Below are positions 35,247 to 47,457 of a DNA stretch of 64,000 nt, piece after piece. The DNA is from Nymphaea colorata (taxonomy: Eukaryota; Streptophyta; Magnoliopsida; Nymphaeales; Nymphaeaceae). The position numbers were made by a program, and so were the translations under genes. Positions within the stretch are counted from its first letter, which is position 1; each line of letters opens with the position of its first letter. The notes beneath the pieces were generated by a model. That model made no database searches. It was not told the DNA's origin and was given only the letters and a program-made list of their open reading frames with translations. Location of the stretch: NCBI RefSeq assembly GCF_008831285.2, contig NC_045142.1:8720713-8784712 (forward strand). The letters run 5' to 3'.

Positions 35247-38200
35247 TGTCACACCCCGACCTTTTAACCCTCAAACTTTTTTTTTTCTAAACATAAAGCA
35301 TCGAGGTGTGACTGATGAGCCAAGCAATTCAAAACAATGGGGCGAACTTTCATTTATATAACCATTTTGTTTCATACAAATTCACATCTGTGTGCATGAC
35401 CAAAATGCCCCAAAATCATAACGTTGATGCCTAACAAAAAGAAGACATCAATAAGACCAAAACATGACGCGTCGGCACTACAACGACAATCCCAAAACCT
35501 CCTTAGTAGGACGTGAGTGAAGCCATCTGCTCAACCTGTTGCCCCGGGTCTGCCAAAACCTGAAAAAGAAAACAACTGAAGGCTCAGCCTTCGTAGTATG
35601 ACAACAAGCCAGGAAAATGCCAAACCCTCTCAAGTAAGGCTCAAATAAAAGAACAAATATCAACTCATCTATCGTCATGTCGTGTCAGAGTACGACACGT
35701 AAAAGCCACTTGATGGCAACACTAACACAACATCAGTCACATGCGAAGCATGCTTAAACATAACACTTGCATTCATATCAATCACATATACGTCAGTCAC
35801 ATGCATTCTATTAAACACATTACATTTTCATTAACTTTAGTGCATTAACATTTCCTGTGGGTGCAACACAGGCACGTGCACACCGCGGGCGGCCTACAGC
35901 CGAGAGACAACCCCCGTGGTGGCCCATAACAGTATGGATCCATTTCACCCACTGCAGTGGTAGAGCACTCATCCCTGGATGTGTGAAGTCCAATGTGAGA
36001 TACTCAGCCTTCCCTAGGACACCCAGGTTGGGAAGGCGGGAGCCCAACGCTCCAAGCACAACACATAACAGAACCCTGGGGCCTTACACCGCCTACGCTC
36101 TGACAGGCGAGACCAGTGGCAAAAAGGGGGACGTCTCCCAAACACATAGCCACATCCCACTGGCCTCTCATCTCTTAGTTATTCATTCTTATCATTATAG
36201 TTACATATTCACAAGATGACTGGCTAGCACATGAGGTTAGTACACTTCACGAGTGCACCCACACCTCCGATTACCTCCACATGAGGTCTATACATACAGT
36301 AACAGTCATTGCTAGCTGTCATACCATACGGGTACAGCTACCCTCCAAATCATCCATTTGTATCATTGCCCATGACAATGGATATGCAACAACATACACA
36401 TTCATATCAATCATCACATCAATCCTCACATCAATCACGTCAATCACCTCTTTGAAAAACTTAGCCAATCCACAGAGAGTAGTCACGATCTGTGGTTGGC
36501 TCGTAGCTGCCCTATGCAGTTATCATTCTATGATGCTTTCTAATGCACAATTGGGGTCGATGAGACACTCGACTTGATACCCCGCCTCATCAGTCCTAAA
36601 GAGATATCAATTCTAGCATGCACATGCCAATGCATAACATTTTCAAAACAAATGACTAATAATCTTTCTAACCCATTCATATCATATAAGCAACATACAT
36701 ATACTCATTCACAAAATAGTCAATCAATTAACATCACAATCCTAGGATCCCTTGATCCTAGGAGCACACAATCACACATTTGCCCCAGGCATGGGTTTTC
36801 TTGGAATGTCGCCATACCTATGGCGCGCTCACCAAATTCTTCAAAATGCCTCAAGCTTTGAACTCAAGGTCGACGGGATGTGCCCGGTGCACCTGCAAAC
36901 ATAAACAAGAATAAGGTTTCTACTAGATACCTACACCATTCAAACAGAAACGAACAAATACAAAAATAAAATCCTTGAGGCACGTGTCGTCGCCTCAAGA
37001 GGGTGTCGACAGGTAGTGTCGACCAACAAGCTCTCCAATAGGCCTCCTCCTTTATGTCTTGACGTTGCCTCGAAATATCAAAACCCTCAACCATCAATAA
37101 ATCCATCACTAATTTCTTCCTCAATAACGTTCTTTAAGTAAGATATCAACGCCAAGTCACATCCCAATACGTATATTTCTCTAATTATCTTCATGATACA
37201 CCCGTTCACAAAAGTCTGCGCTACACTCCCTAAGACGGTTCTAAATCTTCCCCACAACCTCACAATCTCTACCATGCTTCCTTAAAGCTTCGAAAATTAA
37301 TCTATCATGCTTAAACGATCATTAAATATATGAATCGTTACTTTCCAACGTAAATCCTAAGTTTCCCTCAAAAACAAAATCACTAACATGCGTCCCAAAA
37401 TCATCAATTCTAAGCTCTAGCATGCTCGAACAATAATTGTACATGCTTTAGAAGATAATATTCATTACTTTGAGCTTGATTAGGTATCGCTCACCCCAAA
37501 ACAAGCGTCCAAACTGCTAAAACCCTTCTAGCAACCACTTCACACGTCCAATCAAGTGCCAATGCTCGAGATTGCTTGCTGCCGCTGCTCACCACACGCC
37601 CTACTAGCTGGTAAGAGGGGGAAAACGTCCCTAAACTGCAATCCAACCCCAAAACGCCATAGAAAGAGTCAACACACGCCCAAAAAAGTTCAACACAAAA
37701 TCTGTTGCTAGGAGAGACCCACGGTAGTAGTGGGAAAAACTGAAATGAACAAGAGAAAAGAGACGCTGACAGAGAGGAGAGACAGAGAGAGGAGGGGTTC
37801 GGTCAAGGGGGAAAACGGCAGTGGGGGTGAGAAAAGAGAGAAAGAGCAGGTGGGGGAGTGCGGGTGAGTGAGAAGAGGGTAGAGCGGTAGGGAACCAGCG
37901 GAAAAGGCGAAAGTGAGTGGCGAGAGAGAAGAAGAAGGGTACGTGCGGCAGAGAAGAAAACGAGAGGGCATGAGTGGCAGAGAAGGGAAAATCGCACGAG
38001 AGAGAGAGGGTTTACCAAGCCACCGCCGCCGTCGCCGCTGCCACCTCCGTCGCCGTCGCTGATCCAGCCACCACCACACCGACCGACACTTCTCCTCCCT
38101 CTGCGCTGTCACGGGAGACCACCAGGAGACGACGAAGGAGGAAAAAGTGAAAGGCGAGGGAGAAGGGCCTTGCGTCGGGCTCCTTACGCGAGTGGGGGTC

Positions 38201-38255
38201 GGGTCCTGGTCTGGACCCTAACTCGACCCGACCTGCCAAACCAATGAGCGTTACA
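35247..38255 (-). repeat. 3' LTR of Tekay-like gypsy element (left copy, 3.0 kb)
   Basis: In plus spelling it begins TGTCACACCCCGACC and ends AGCGTTACA; in element orientation it runs TGTAACGC...GTGTGACA. It aligns with the right LTR (43146-45339), differing by roughly 2% in compared stretches plus indels: the right copy lacks about 825 bp (equivalent to 35664-36488) and a GCC-rich stretch near 38020, while the left lacks about 20 bp near 35312. Open frames inside the LTR are GC-rich coincidences. Confidence 0.95.
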
Positions 38256-38274
38256 TTATACCCTCCTAAAAAGA
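38256..38274 (-). other. Polypurine tract of the Tekay-like element
   Basis: On the minus strand TTTTTAGGAGGGTATAA lies directly before the 3' LTR start TGTAACGC. Confidence 0.6.
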
Positions 38275-38304
38275 AAATTTCGTCCTCAAAATTTAGCTCA
38301 TACC

Positions 38305-41010
38305 TCAATGCAAGAACAAGTGTGGATATTGCTTCCGCATGTCCTCCTCATGCTCCCATGTACTCTCCTTCAACCCATGGTACTGCCATTCTACTTTCAC
38401 TAAAGGAATCCTCTTAGTGCGAAGCACTTGCTCTCGATGATCCACAATTCTAATGGGCTGTTTTTCTATTGTCAAATCATCTTGTACTAGAATACCTTGA
38501 AAATCAATCACATGGAAAACGTCATGAACATGATGCAAGTCAGGTGGTAGTGCCAATCTGTATGTCACCTCTCCAATCTTCTTTAATATCTCAAAAGGTC
38601 CTACGAACCTCGAGCTCAATTTTCCCTTCGCACCAAAACGAAAAACACCTTTAGTAGGAGAAATCTTTAAAAATACATGATCACCCACCTCAAAAGCCAA
38701 TTCTCTACGACGAATGTCAACACAACTTTCCTGTCTACTCTGAGCAGTCAACAACTTTTTCCATATCAATTTTACTTGGTCGGTGTAATGCTGCAATACT
38801 AAAGGGTTTTCGATCTTACCATCACCCAATTCAGTCGAACAAGCTGGCGATCTGCACGGTCTTCCATACAAAGCCTCAAAAGGTGCCATCCCAATACTAG
38901 AGTGGTAACTGTTATTGTAAGCAAATTTTGTCAGTTTCACATGTTTGTCTCATTCTCCTTTCCACTCTAAAACACATGCACGCAACATGTCTTCTAAGGT
39001 CTGAATAGTCATCTCTGATTGCCCATCAGTTTGGGGATGGAATGTTGTGCTCATCTTAAGCTTGGTACCTAAAGCCCTCTGTAATTGCCCCCAAAACCTA
39101 GAGGTAAAACGCGGATCTCGATCTGAAATAATAGACTTTGGCACTCCATGCAATCTCACTATCTCGCCAATATACAACTCTGCGAAACTTTCCAATGATT
39201 GACTGATTCTGATTGGCAGAAAGTGAGCGGACTTTGTAAGTCGATCAACAATCACTCATATGGCATTATGTTGTCTTTTGGTACGAGGCAACCCAACCAC
39301 AAAATCCATTGTAATGTCTTCCCATTTCCACACTGGAATATCGATTCTTTGCAACAAGCCTCCTGGCTGCTGATGTTCTGCTTTTACCTGTTGGCAAACT
39401 AAGCACTTTGCCACATAGTCTGCAATTTCATGCTTTATTTCAGGCCACCAAAAATTTCTTCTCATATCTTGAAACATTTTTGTACTGCCCGGGTGAATAG
39501 AAAACTTAGATTTGTGAGCTTCATCAAGCAACAGACGCTTCACCCCTTCATCTCTAGGAACCCACAATCTCTGCCGAAACCGCAATGACCCATCTTTATC
39601 TTGATGCCATTGAGAATCTGTCTTCTTGCTTTTTTCCATGTTCTTAGCAAACTTGTCTTCTTGCTTTCTTCCATGTTCTTAGCAAACTCTGGATCTTCCT
39701 TTTGTTTCATTACAAGTTCTTCCATCAAAGGATGCCGAATCAAGGCCGTCATCATTGCCTTGTTCTCATCACAAATGTAAGGCTGCCAAGCTATCACATC
39801 TTGCAATAATGTCCAAGAACGAATTAATATACTGCACATTGTCGCCTTGGCATGCCTGCTCAACGCATCTGCCACCACATTCGCCTTGCCTGGATGATAC
39901 AATATGGTGAAATCATAATCCTTTAAATATTCGATCCATCTTCTTTGCCTCAAGTTGAGATCCTTTTGCGAGAATATATACTTTAAGGACTTGTGATCTG
40001 TAAACACCTCGAATGTTGCACCATAAAGATAGTGTCTCCACATCTTCAATGCGAACACAACTGTTCTCAACTCCAAATCATGAGTGGGATAGTGTTGCTC
40101 ATGGGCCTTCAACTTCCTTGATGCATAAGCCACTACACGGCCATGCTGCATCAACACACAACCATATCTGATCCCCGAAGCATCAGTGTACACCACAAAA
40201 CCAGAATGACCTGATGGAAGCGTCAAAATAGGGGCAGTAGTAAGCTTCACCTTCAGAGTTTGAAAACTCTTCTCACACTCTTCATTCCACACAAACTTCA
40301 CTCCTTTTCTCAATAGCTTAGTCATGGGCGTAGCTATTTTCGAAAAGTCTTGTATGAACCTGCGATAGTATCCTGGCAATCCCAAAAAGCTTCTAACCTC
40401 AGTTACACTGCAAGGTGTTCTCCAGTCCTGAACAGCTGACACCTTAGCCGGATCGACGGATACTCCATCCTTCGAGATCACATGACCCAAAAAGTTTACC
40501 TTCTCTAGCCAAAATTTACATTTTGAGTATTTGGCGTAAAGCTTATGCTTGTGCAAAGGACCCAACACACTTCTCAAGTGGTCTCTGTTCTCTGCCTCAC
40601 TCTCTGAGTACACCAAAATATCATCAACAAACACAATAACAAAACGATCCAAGAACTCTTGGAAAACCCGATTCATGAGGTCGATGAATGCTGCGGGAGC
40701 ATTAGTCAACCCAAAAGGCATGACCCTGAATTCATAATATCCATACCTGGTTCGAAAAACAGTCTTAGAAACATCTTTCTCCCGTATCAAGAGTTGATGG
40801 TAGCTTGTCCTCAGATCGATCTTAGAGAAAACATTGGCATTCTTAAGCTGATCAAACAAGTCTTCAATTCTTGGAAGCAGATACTTATTCTTGATGGTGA
40901 CTTGATTCAACATACGATAATCTATGCACAAGCGCATAGTCCCATCTTTCTTTTTCACAAACAATACAGGTGCCCCCCAAGGAGACACACTAGGTCAGAT
41001 GAAGCCCTTA
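38305..41010 (-). pseudogene. Tekay-like gypsy pol: RT, RNase H, integrase, chromodomain
   Basis: Minus-strand pol in the order expected of chromoviruses. Reverse transcriptase (about 40250-41010) has the FVDDILVY active site near 40605-40630 and [11 protein letters not shown]. RNase H (39850-40230) starts VVYTDASG and ends VVADALSRH. Integrase (38900-39640) has an H-H-C-C finger (HPGSTKMF ... CLVCQQ), catalytic D residues in ITMDFVVG and ISDRDPRF, and E in GQSEMTIQ. The C-terminal tail with PLVKVEWQYHGLKESTWE is a chromodomain-like segment (38320-38420) of the Tekay/Del type. Defects: TGA at 40994 between protease and RT, a 35-bp tandem duplication near 39620-39690 that shifts the frame, and TGA codons at about 39256 and 38950. 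Gene-length DNA is complete, but the protein is broken. Confidence 0.93.
39618..39690 (-). repeat. 35-bp tandem duplication in pol
   Basis: TGTCTTCTTGCTTTCTTCCA and the following CATGTTCTTAGCAAACT are present twice in tandem (first copy with one T for C). The 35-bp unit changes the frame between RNase H and integrase. Confidence 0.9.
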
Positions 41011-42910
41011 TCTAAGAGCTTCTGTAGTTGCTTCTTCAACTCTTCTAACTCTGTTGGTGCCATATGGTAGGGTGCCTTAGAAATAGGAGTTGTCCCTGGT
41101 AACAACTCTATCTTGAACTCCACTTCTCGAGTTAGAGGCAAACTCGACAATTCCTCAGGAAACACATCATGATACTCACTCACCACGGCAACATCCTGCA
41201 ATTTCATCCGTTCAGCCTCATTGATCAACACATTGACCAAGAAGGCAACGCTTCCACTATCTATCCATTGCTTAGCCTTCAATGCAGACACCATTATCTT
41301 ATCAGTTCGACTGGCCCTACGAGCATCAAATTCCACAAGCTGCATCTCATTAGTCAACATTTGTATCTGCTTCTTCCTGCAATCTATAATGACATAGTGC
41401 GCATACAACCAGTCCATACCCAAAATCACATCAAACTCATTGAGACCTAGGATCACCAACTGTGCGGGTAGGTGAAGTTGATGGATTTCCACGTCTACAT
41501 CAGGAAGATACTCACAACACGACTCTTGAGCATGCATCGGGCTAACAACTTTTAAAACATACGACATTCTTCTAGCCGACACTTCGAGTGAGGTAGCAAA
41601 TAGACTAGATATAAAAGAATGTGTCGCTCCTGCATCAAACAACACTCTAGCAATATGAGAACTGACAAGTAAAGTACCTTCAACGAGGTCGTGTGCCTCG
41701 AGCTCCTCCACAGTAGTAGCGTAGACACGTCCAGACGTCTGTCGTGCGCTAGAAGAACCGGCTTTAGGCTTCTTCAATTCTTTTTCTTTCTTCAACGGGC
41801 AATCCTTGATGAAGTGTCCCATACCTCTGCAGTGTAAACAAGCCCTAGTCACCCAATAGCACGGCTTCCTGAGGTGCACACGAGAACAAGTGGGGCACTT
41901 CTGAGAAGTCGGAGTGGCCACTGACCCCTGTGTGGCCTCACTACGGGTAGGCTGGTTCCGTCTGAAAGTTCGGTCATCCCGCCTCTCATAAGGCCTTATC
42001 CTGCCCGCAAAGTGTTGGCGCTTTACCTGTGTCCATCCACCTTGTGAATGCTGGCTTGCTTTCTTTTAATGATTCTTCTGTGTCCTTACCCAATCTTCTT
42101 CTATGCATCGTGCCATTGTAACTGCCTCATCCAAGTCACGAGGTCTACTTGTCAACACTTTGCTTCGTAGTCCATCTCGCAGCCCACGTACAAACTTGTC
42201 CGTTCTGGCCTCATCTGTAGTGTAAAGGTGTGGGCAATACACCTCCAAGTGCCGATATCTCGTAATGTACTCTTCTAAGCTCGACTGATTCTGCTGCAAA
42301 TCTAGAAATTCTTGCATTTTCTTGTCTCTGGCATACACTGGAAAGTATGTGCTGAAGAAAGAATTTCTAAACTGCTTCCATGAGATTGATCATTGGCCAG
42401 CGAACCGAATCTCACTAGTTGATTGCCACCAATTCTTGGCATCACCCTTCAACAAATAGGAGCCATAGTTCACTCTATCTTCTTCTGGCACCTTCAGAAG
42501 CCCAAAAATACGTTCAACCTCTTCAATCCAGTCCTTTGCCTTGTCATGACTGCCCCTCCTGAAAAGATGGGCGGCTGCATCGCCATAAACTGATGATAAG
42601 ACACTGCGGTTGCCTTCTCCCGAACTGGAGCACTAGTGTCCCCCGAAGGAGACGCATTACTCCTCTGATTACCGACCATCGACTGCACTAACGTGGTCAG
42701 CGTCTGCAACGTGGTCAGCAATATAGTCTGCTGATCCACTGGTGGAGTCTGTCTCGGTGGGGTTTGGGCACCCCCACCTAGCTGGGCATACTGGGGCTCT
42801 GACACACTGTCACCCCGCGGAGTATGCACATTAGAATGGATTGGGCTGGGCTCTCTATGTGCCTCTGAAGACGGCCCAGCTCGCTTCTTACCCCTACGAT
42901 GATATTCCAT
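40995..42910 (-). pseudogene. Tekay-like gypsy gag and protease
   Basis: Gag starts at the minus-strand ATG at 42910 (MEYHRRGKKRAG). A proline/glutamine-rich N-terminal region is followed by a gag core, with SSLEEYITRYRHLEVYCPHL and GLRDGLRSKVL at 42100-42300. A CCHC knuckle CLHCRGMGHFIKDC lies near 41805-41850, and the protease active site LFDAGATHSFIS at 41600-41640 with downstream DVILGMDWL. A frame change near 42535, a TGA near 42400 and a stop near 42066 break gag; the frame from about 41921 to 40995 is open through protease to the TGA before reverse transcriptase. Gag would assemble particles and protease would cleave the polyprotein. Confidence 0.92.
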
Positions 42911-43129
42911 CTATACAAACAAGATCCTTTATTCTCAAATCAAGACTAATACCCAACTCACAAGTCAAATCACAACGTGCATTAGCACGAAGTTCAAAAC
43001 ATAGATCACATTACAAACTTATACTTGAAAAATCAAAACTACAATAACCAACTAATCAAACAAATGCGTACCTGACAACACAGCTTCACAGATAGGCTTT
43101 AACTCACATCCATAATGGGGTTTGTCATG

Positions 43130-43141
43130 ACTCTGATACCA
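43130..43141 (-). other. Primer binding site (initiator tRNA-Met)
   Basis: On the minus strand TGGTATCAGAGT begins four bases after the 5' LTR end. This is the standard PBS complementary to the 3' end of plant initiator tRNA-Met and differs from that of the Tat elements in the window. Confidence 0.9.
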
Positions 43142-43145
43142 AAAC

Positions 43146-45339
43146 TGTCACACCCCGTCCTTTTAACCCTCAAACTTTTTTTTTTCTAAACATAAAGCAT
43201 CGAGATGTGACTACCCAACAATTGAAAAACACGATGAGCCAAGCAATTCAAAACAATGGGGCGAACTTTCATTTATATAACCATTTTGTTTCATACAAAT
43301 TCACATTTAAATTCACATCTGTGTACATGATCAAAATGTCCCAAAATCATAACGTTGATGTCTAACAAAAAGAGGACATCAATAAGACCAAAACATGACG
43401 CGTCAGCACTACAACGACAATCCCAAAACCTCCCCAATAGGACGTGAGTAAAGCCATCTACTCAACCTGTTGCCCCGGGTTCGCCAAAACCTAAAAAAAA
43501 AACAGCTGAAGGCTCAGCCTTCGCAGTATGGCAACAAGCCAGGAAAATGCCAAACCCTCTCAAGTAAGGCTCAAATAAAAGAACAAATATCAACCCTTAA
43601 TCCTAGGAGCACACAATCTGTGGTTGGCTCGTAGCTGTCTTATGCAGTTATCATTCTATGATGCTTTCTAATGTACAATTGGGGTCGATGAGACACTCGA
43701 CTCGATACCCCACCTCATCTGTCCTAAATAGATATCAATTCTAGCATGCACATGCTAAGGCGTAACATTTTCAAAAAAAATGACTAATAATCTTTCTAAC
43801 CCATTCATATCATATAAGCAACGTACATATACTCATTCACAAAACAGTCAATCAATTAACATCACAATCCTAGGATCCCTTGATCCTATGAGCACACAAT
43901 CACACATTTGCCCCAGGCAGGGATTTGCTTGGAATGTCGCCATACCTATGGCGCGCGCACCAAATTCTTCAAAATGCCTCAAGCTTCGAACTCAAGGTCG
44001 ACGGGATGTGCCCGGTGCACCTGCAAACATAAACAAGAATAAGGTTTCTACTAGATACCTACACCATTCAAACAGAAACGAACAAATACAAAAATAAAAT
44101 CCTTGAGGCACGTGTCGTCGCCTCAAGAGGGTGTCGACAGGTAGTGTCGACCAACAAGCTCTCCAATAGGCCTCCTCCTTTATGTCTTGACGTTGCCTCG
44201 AAATATCAAAACCCTCAACCATCAATAAATCCATCACTAATTTCTTCCTCAATAACGTTCTTTAAGTAAGATATCAACGCCAAGTCACATCCCAATACGT
44301 ATATATCTCTAATTAACTTCATGATACACCCGTTCACAGAAGTCTGTGCTACACTCCCTAAGACGGTTCTAAATCTTCCCCACAACCTCACAATCTCTAC
44401 CATGCTTCCTTAAAGCTTTGAAAATTAATCCATCATGCTTAAACGATCATTAAATATATGAATCATTACTTTCCAACGCAAATCCTAAGTTTCCCCCAGA
44501 AACAAAAACACTAACATGTGTCCCAAAATCATCAATTCTAAGCTCTAGCATGCTCGAACAATAATTGTACATGCTTTAGAAGATAATATTCATTACTTTG
44601 AGCTTGATTAGGTATCGCTCACCCCAAAACAAGCGTCCAAACTGCTACAACCCTTCTAGCAACCACTTCACACCTCCAATCAAGTGCCAATGCTCGAGAT
44701 TGCTTGCTACTGCTGCTCACCACACGCCCTACTAGCTGGTAAGAGGGGGAAAACGTCCCTAAACTGCAATATAACCCCAAAACACAATAGAAAGAGTCAA
44801 CACACGCCCAAAAAAGTTCAACACAAAATCTGTTGCTAGGAGAGACCCACGGTAGTAGTGGGAAAAACTGAAATGAACAAGAGAAAAGGGACGCTGACAG
44901 AGAGGAGAGACAGAGAGAGGAGGGGTTCGGTCAAGGGGGAAAATGGCAGTGGGGGTGAGAAAAGAGAGAAAGAGCAGGTGGGGGAGTGCGGCTGAGTGAG
45001 AAGAGGGTCGAGCGGTAGGGAACTAGCGGAAAAGGGGAAAGCGAGTGGCGAGAGAGAAGAAGAAGGGGACGTGCGGCAGAGAAGAAAACAAGAGGGCATG
45101 AGTCGCAGAGAAGGGAAAATCGCACGTGAGAGAGAGGGTTTACCAAGCCGCCACCACCACATCGACCGCCACTTCTCCTCCCTCTGCGCTGTCACGGGAG
45201 ACCACCAGGAGATGACGAAGGAGGAAAAAGGGAAAGGCGAGGGAGAAGGGCCTCGCGTCGGGCTCCTTACGCGAGTGGGGGTCGGGTCCGGGTCTGGACC
45301 CTAACTCGACCCGACCTACCAAAACCAACGAGCGTTACA
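43146..45339 (-). repeat. 5' LTR of Tekay-like gypsy element (right copy, 2.2 kb)
   Basis: TGTCACACCCCGTCC...AGCGTTACA in plus spelling. It is about 0.8 kb shorter than the left LTR: at 43594 the sequence jumps over the equivalent of 35664-36488, with a short filler CTTAATCCTAGGAGCACACA that is found elsewhere in the same LTR. Confidence 0.95.
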
Positions 45340-45344
45340 CTTGG
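45340..45344 (+). repeat. 5-bp target site duplication (right), CTTGG
   Basis: Perfect copy of 35242-35246; the host intron continues with TGGTTCACTATGC. Confidence 0.92.
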
Positions 45345-47457
45345 TGGTTCACTATGCATTATAAACTATTGTAGCTATGAAGTATCTCAATTTTCAATTA
45401 GTAAATGATGTTATGTAAGCACTTTGGAGAATTCTGTTTTTCTGAATATAATTCTACCTTTGCATTTTCAGCATAAAATTTTTTCGATTACCAAAAACTA
45501 CCTTCCATGCAATCCATCTGTTTGAGGCCATCTCTACAGCATGTCGGTGTCAGAAGCAGTATGTCCTGCTGTTTTTTCACTACAATATGTGAAGGAAGAA
45601 AGACGAGCATTTCAGAAAGAGAAAGAAGTGAAATATCTGGCAGTTCACTAGCTCTTTTGTGATATTGGTCACTCGATCGAGCTGCTCATGAAGAACTTTT
45701 TTCCCATGCTAGATAGAAAAGGATACCGACTATAAATCCTTTTTACACCTTGAGCAATAATTTCAAGAACTCCAGATAACTAGAGCTGCATTCTGTATGA
45801 CTCAATAGTTTTACTATGCAGCAAGGAAATTACAAGAGAGAAGAGAAATGAGAAAAGATGAGAAAGAACAACAACAAGAAATCACCATACATGGATGATA
45901 CAAAGACACCAACAGTTTACAACATTTTTCATTGCAAGAAAAAACCTAGTCTTGCCACTGTCAACTATCTTCTTGGGTTTTTATCAGCAAGATTTTTCTC
46001 GGGGTTTCAGCAAAAGTTGTATTTTTCTGCATAAAATCTCAAAAAATTCAAAAATAACATATAGCCAAGTAACAGGAAAGCCTACTAATTTTGTTACTGC
46101 TGTTTTTCTTACAAATACATTGACAAACATTCAAAATGGATCTTAAAGTGTTTAAAAGAAGCAACAAAAATGAAAAAAAAAGGTAAAAATACATAAGAAA
46201 TGCTCTTTTCAAAGGGGAAAACATCACATTGTTTTCAGTATTTACAAAATATTGAAGTTATTTTTGTTCGTTTCTTTGCCTTCATCAGTTCTTGAAAATA
46301 CCACCATAACTGCAAGAATGGTTTTACAGTATCATGTATCTTGTAACTTCTGTGAAAATTCACAATACCATCTTAAAATTCCATCATACTGGAGATGTTA
46401 CCTTTCTCAAGAAACGAGGATATCAATGGAACTAATCCTCATTAGTTAATGGAAAAAAGTGACAATCTTATAGGTCATATTGCAGATCAGAATTTCATGG
46501 TCGTCCTTCCCTTCATGGTGTTCAGCGTGCTGTAATGTCTTCATGAACGGGAATACATGTTGTAGGAGAACAAATATTCTAGATATTGTGTTTTGATTCC
46601 TAAGCTAACCAGTTGAAGTACACACAAGCTACAAATTTTTTTCGTGTTCAACCGAGAAACATTTCATCAGAGAATTGAAAACATGATAATGCCAAAACAT
46701 AGCAATCACTTGACAGATGGAAGGTATAACCTCGATTCTTTTTGAAATTTCACCAGTATACCATTACACGGAAATGTAGGAGTCCAAACAAGTTGAACTT
46801 GCTCTATGAAAAGTTCACCGAATATATGAAAACTTAATAATATCATGATCAGCATTAACTTGCAGCTAGACAGGTATTATCCTCAGTCTCCAAGTTTTCT
46901 GCATTGGAAACAACAAGGGAGAAAGAAAGAGAAGAAACTTGCGGAGAGTTGTACATCATCAAAATGGTCACCTCCTTAATCTGACATAGGTTCCAACCTC
47001 TTCCCAATCTCAGCTAAGAAAAGTCTCAGATGACCTAGTTACTCCTGTCTCTTCTTGTAATTTGACAAGATTATCGAAACTCACATTTATTATATTGACT
47101 CAGCCATGGCATCAGTATATGCTTCTTTTTACATCAATTATAAAATTATGACTTGTCTTATACTTGGTGAGTCCTAAATAATTGCTTTAATTACTACATA
47201 AATTGACCTGGCAGAGACCTCATCCACCAGTAACATGATCAACAAAAGGACAGTATCGATGGACTCAACATGCATTACTTCATAGTTCAAAGTCTTTACT
47301 TATTGCAAGAATCTTACGCTTAGATTGGCAAAAGCAAGAGCGTACAATTAAAAAATTAAAACTAGATATGAAAATAGCCTTCGAAGAGGAAAATACTGCA
47401 GAAATCAAACTCACCACAAAAACCATATCAACTCAGAAAAAGCAAAAGATAAAGTAC
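45345..47457. other. DNA between the two truncated convergent genes
   Basis: I searched both strands by eye for the missing IVD exons (plus) and the missing Psb27 C-terminal exon (minus) and saw neither. There is no recognisable transposon. Open frames at 45895-46146 and 46252-46449 look non-coding. Confidence 0.5.

Noticed and set aside
35950-35990. tRNA-like GTGGTAGAGCACTC followed by GGATGTG
   Set aside because: Lies inside the Tekay LTR, has no acceptor stem, and a proper T-arm is missing.
36864-37124. 86-codon frame identical in both Tekay LTRs (also 43992-44252)
   Set aside because: Identity follows from LTR duplication, not from protein constraint; no family recognised.
37708-38112. 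GC-rich open frames in the left Tekay LTR (and 44836-45195 in the right)
   Set aside because: They are in the LTR, are out of the coding region, differ by indels between the LTRs and match no protein.
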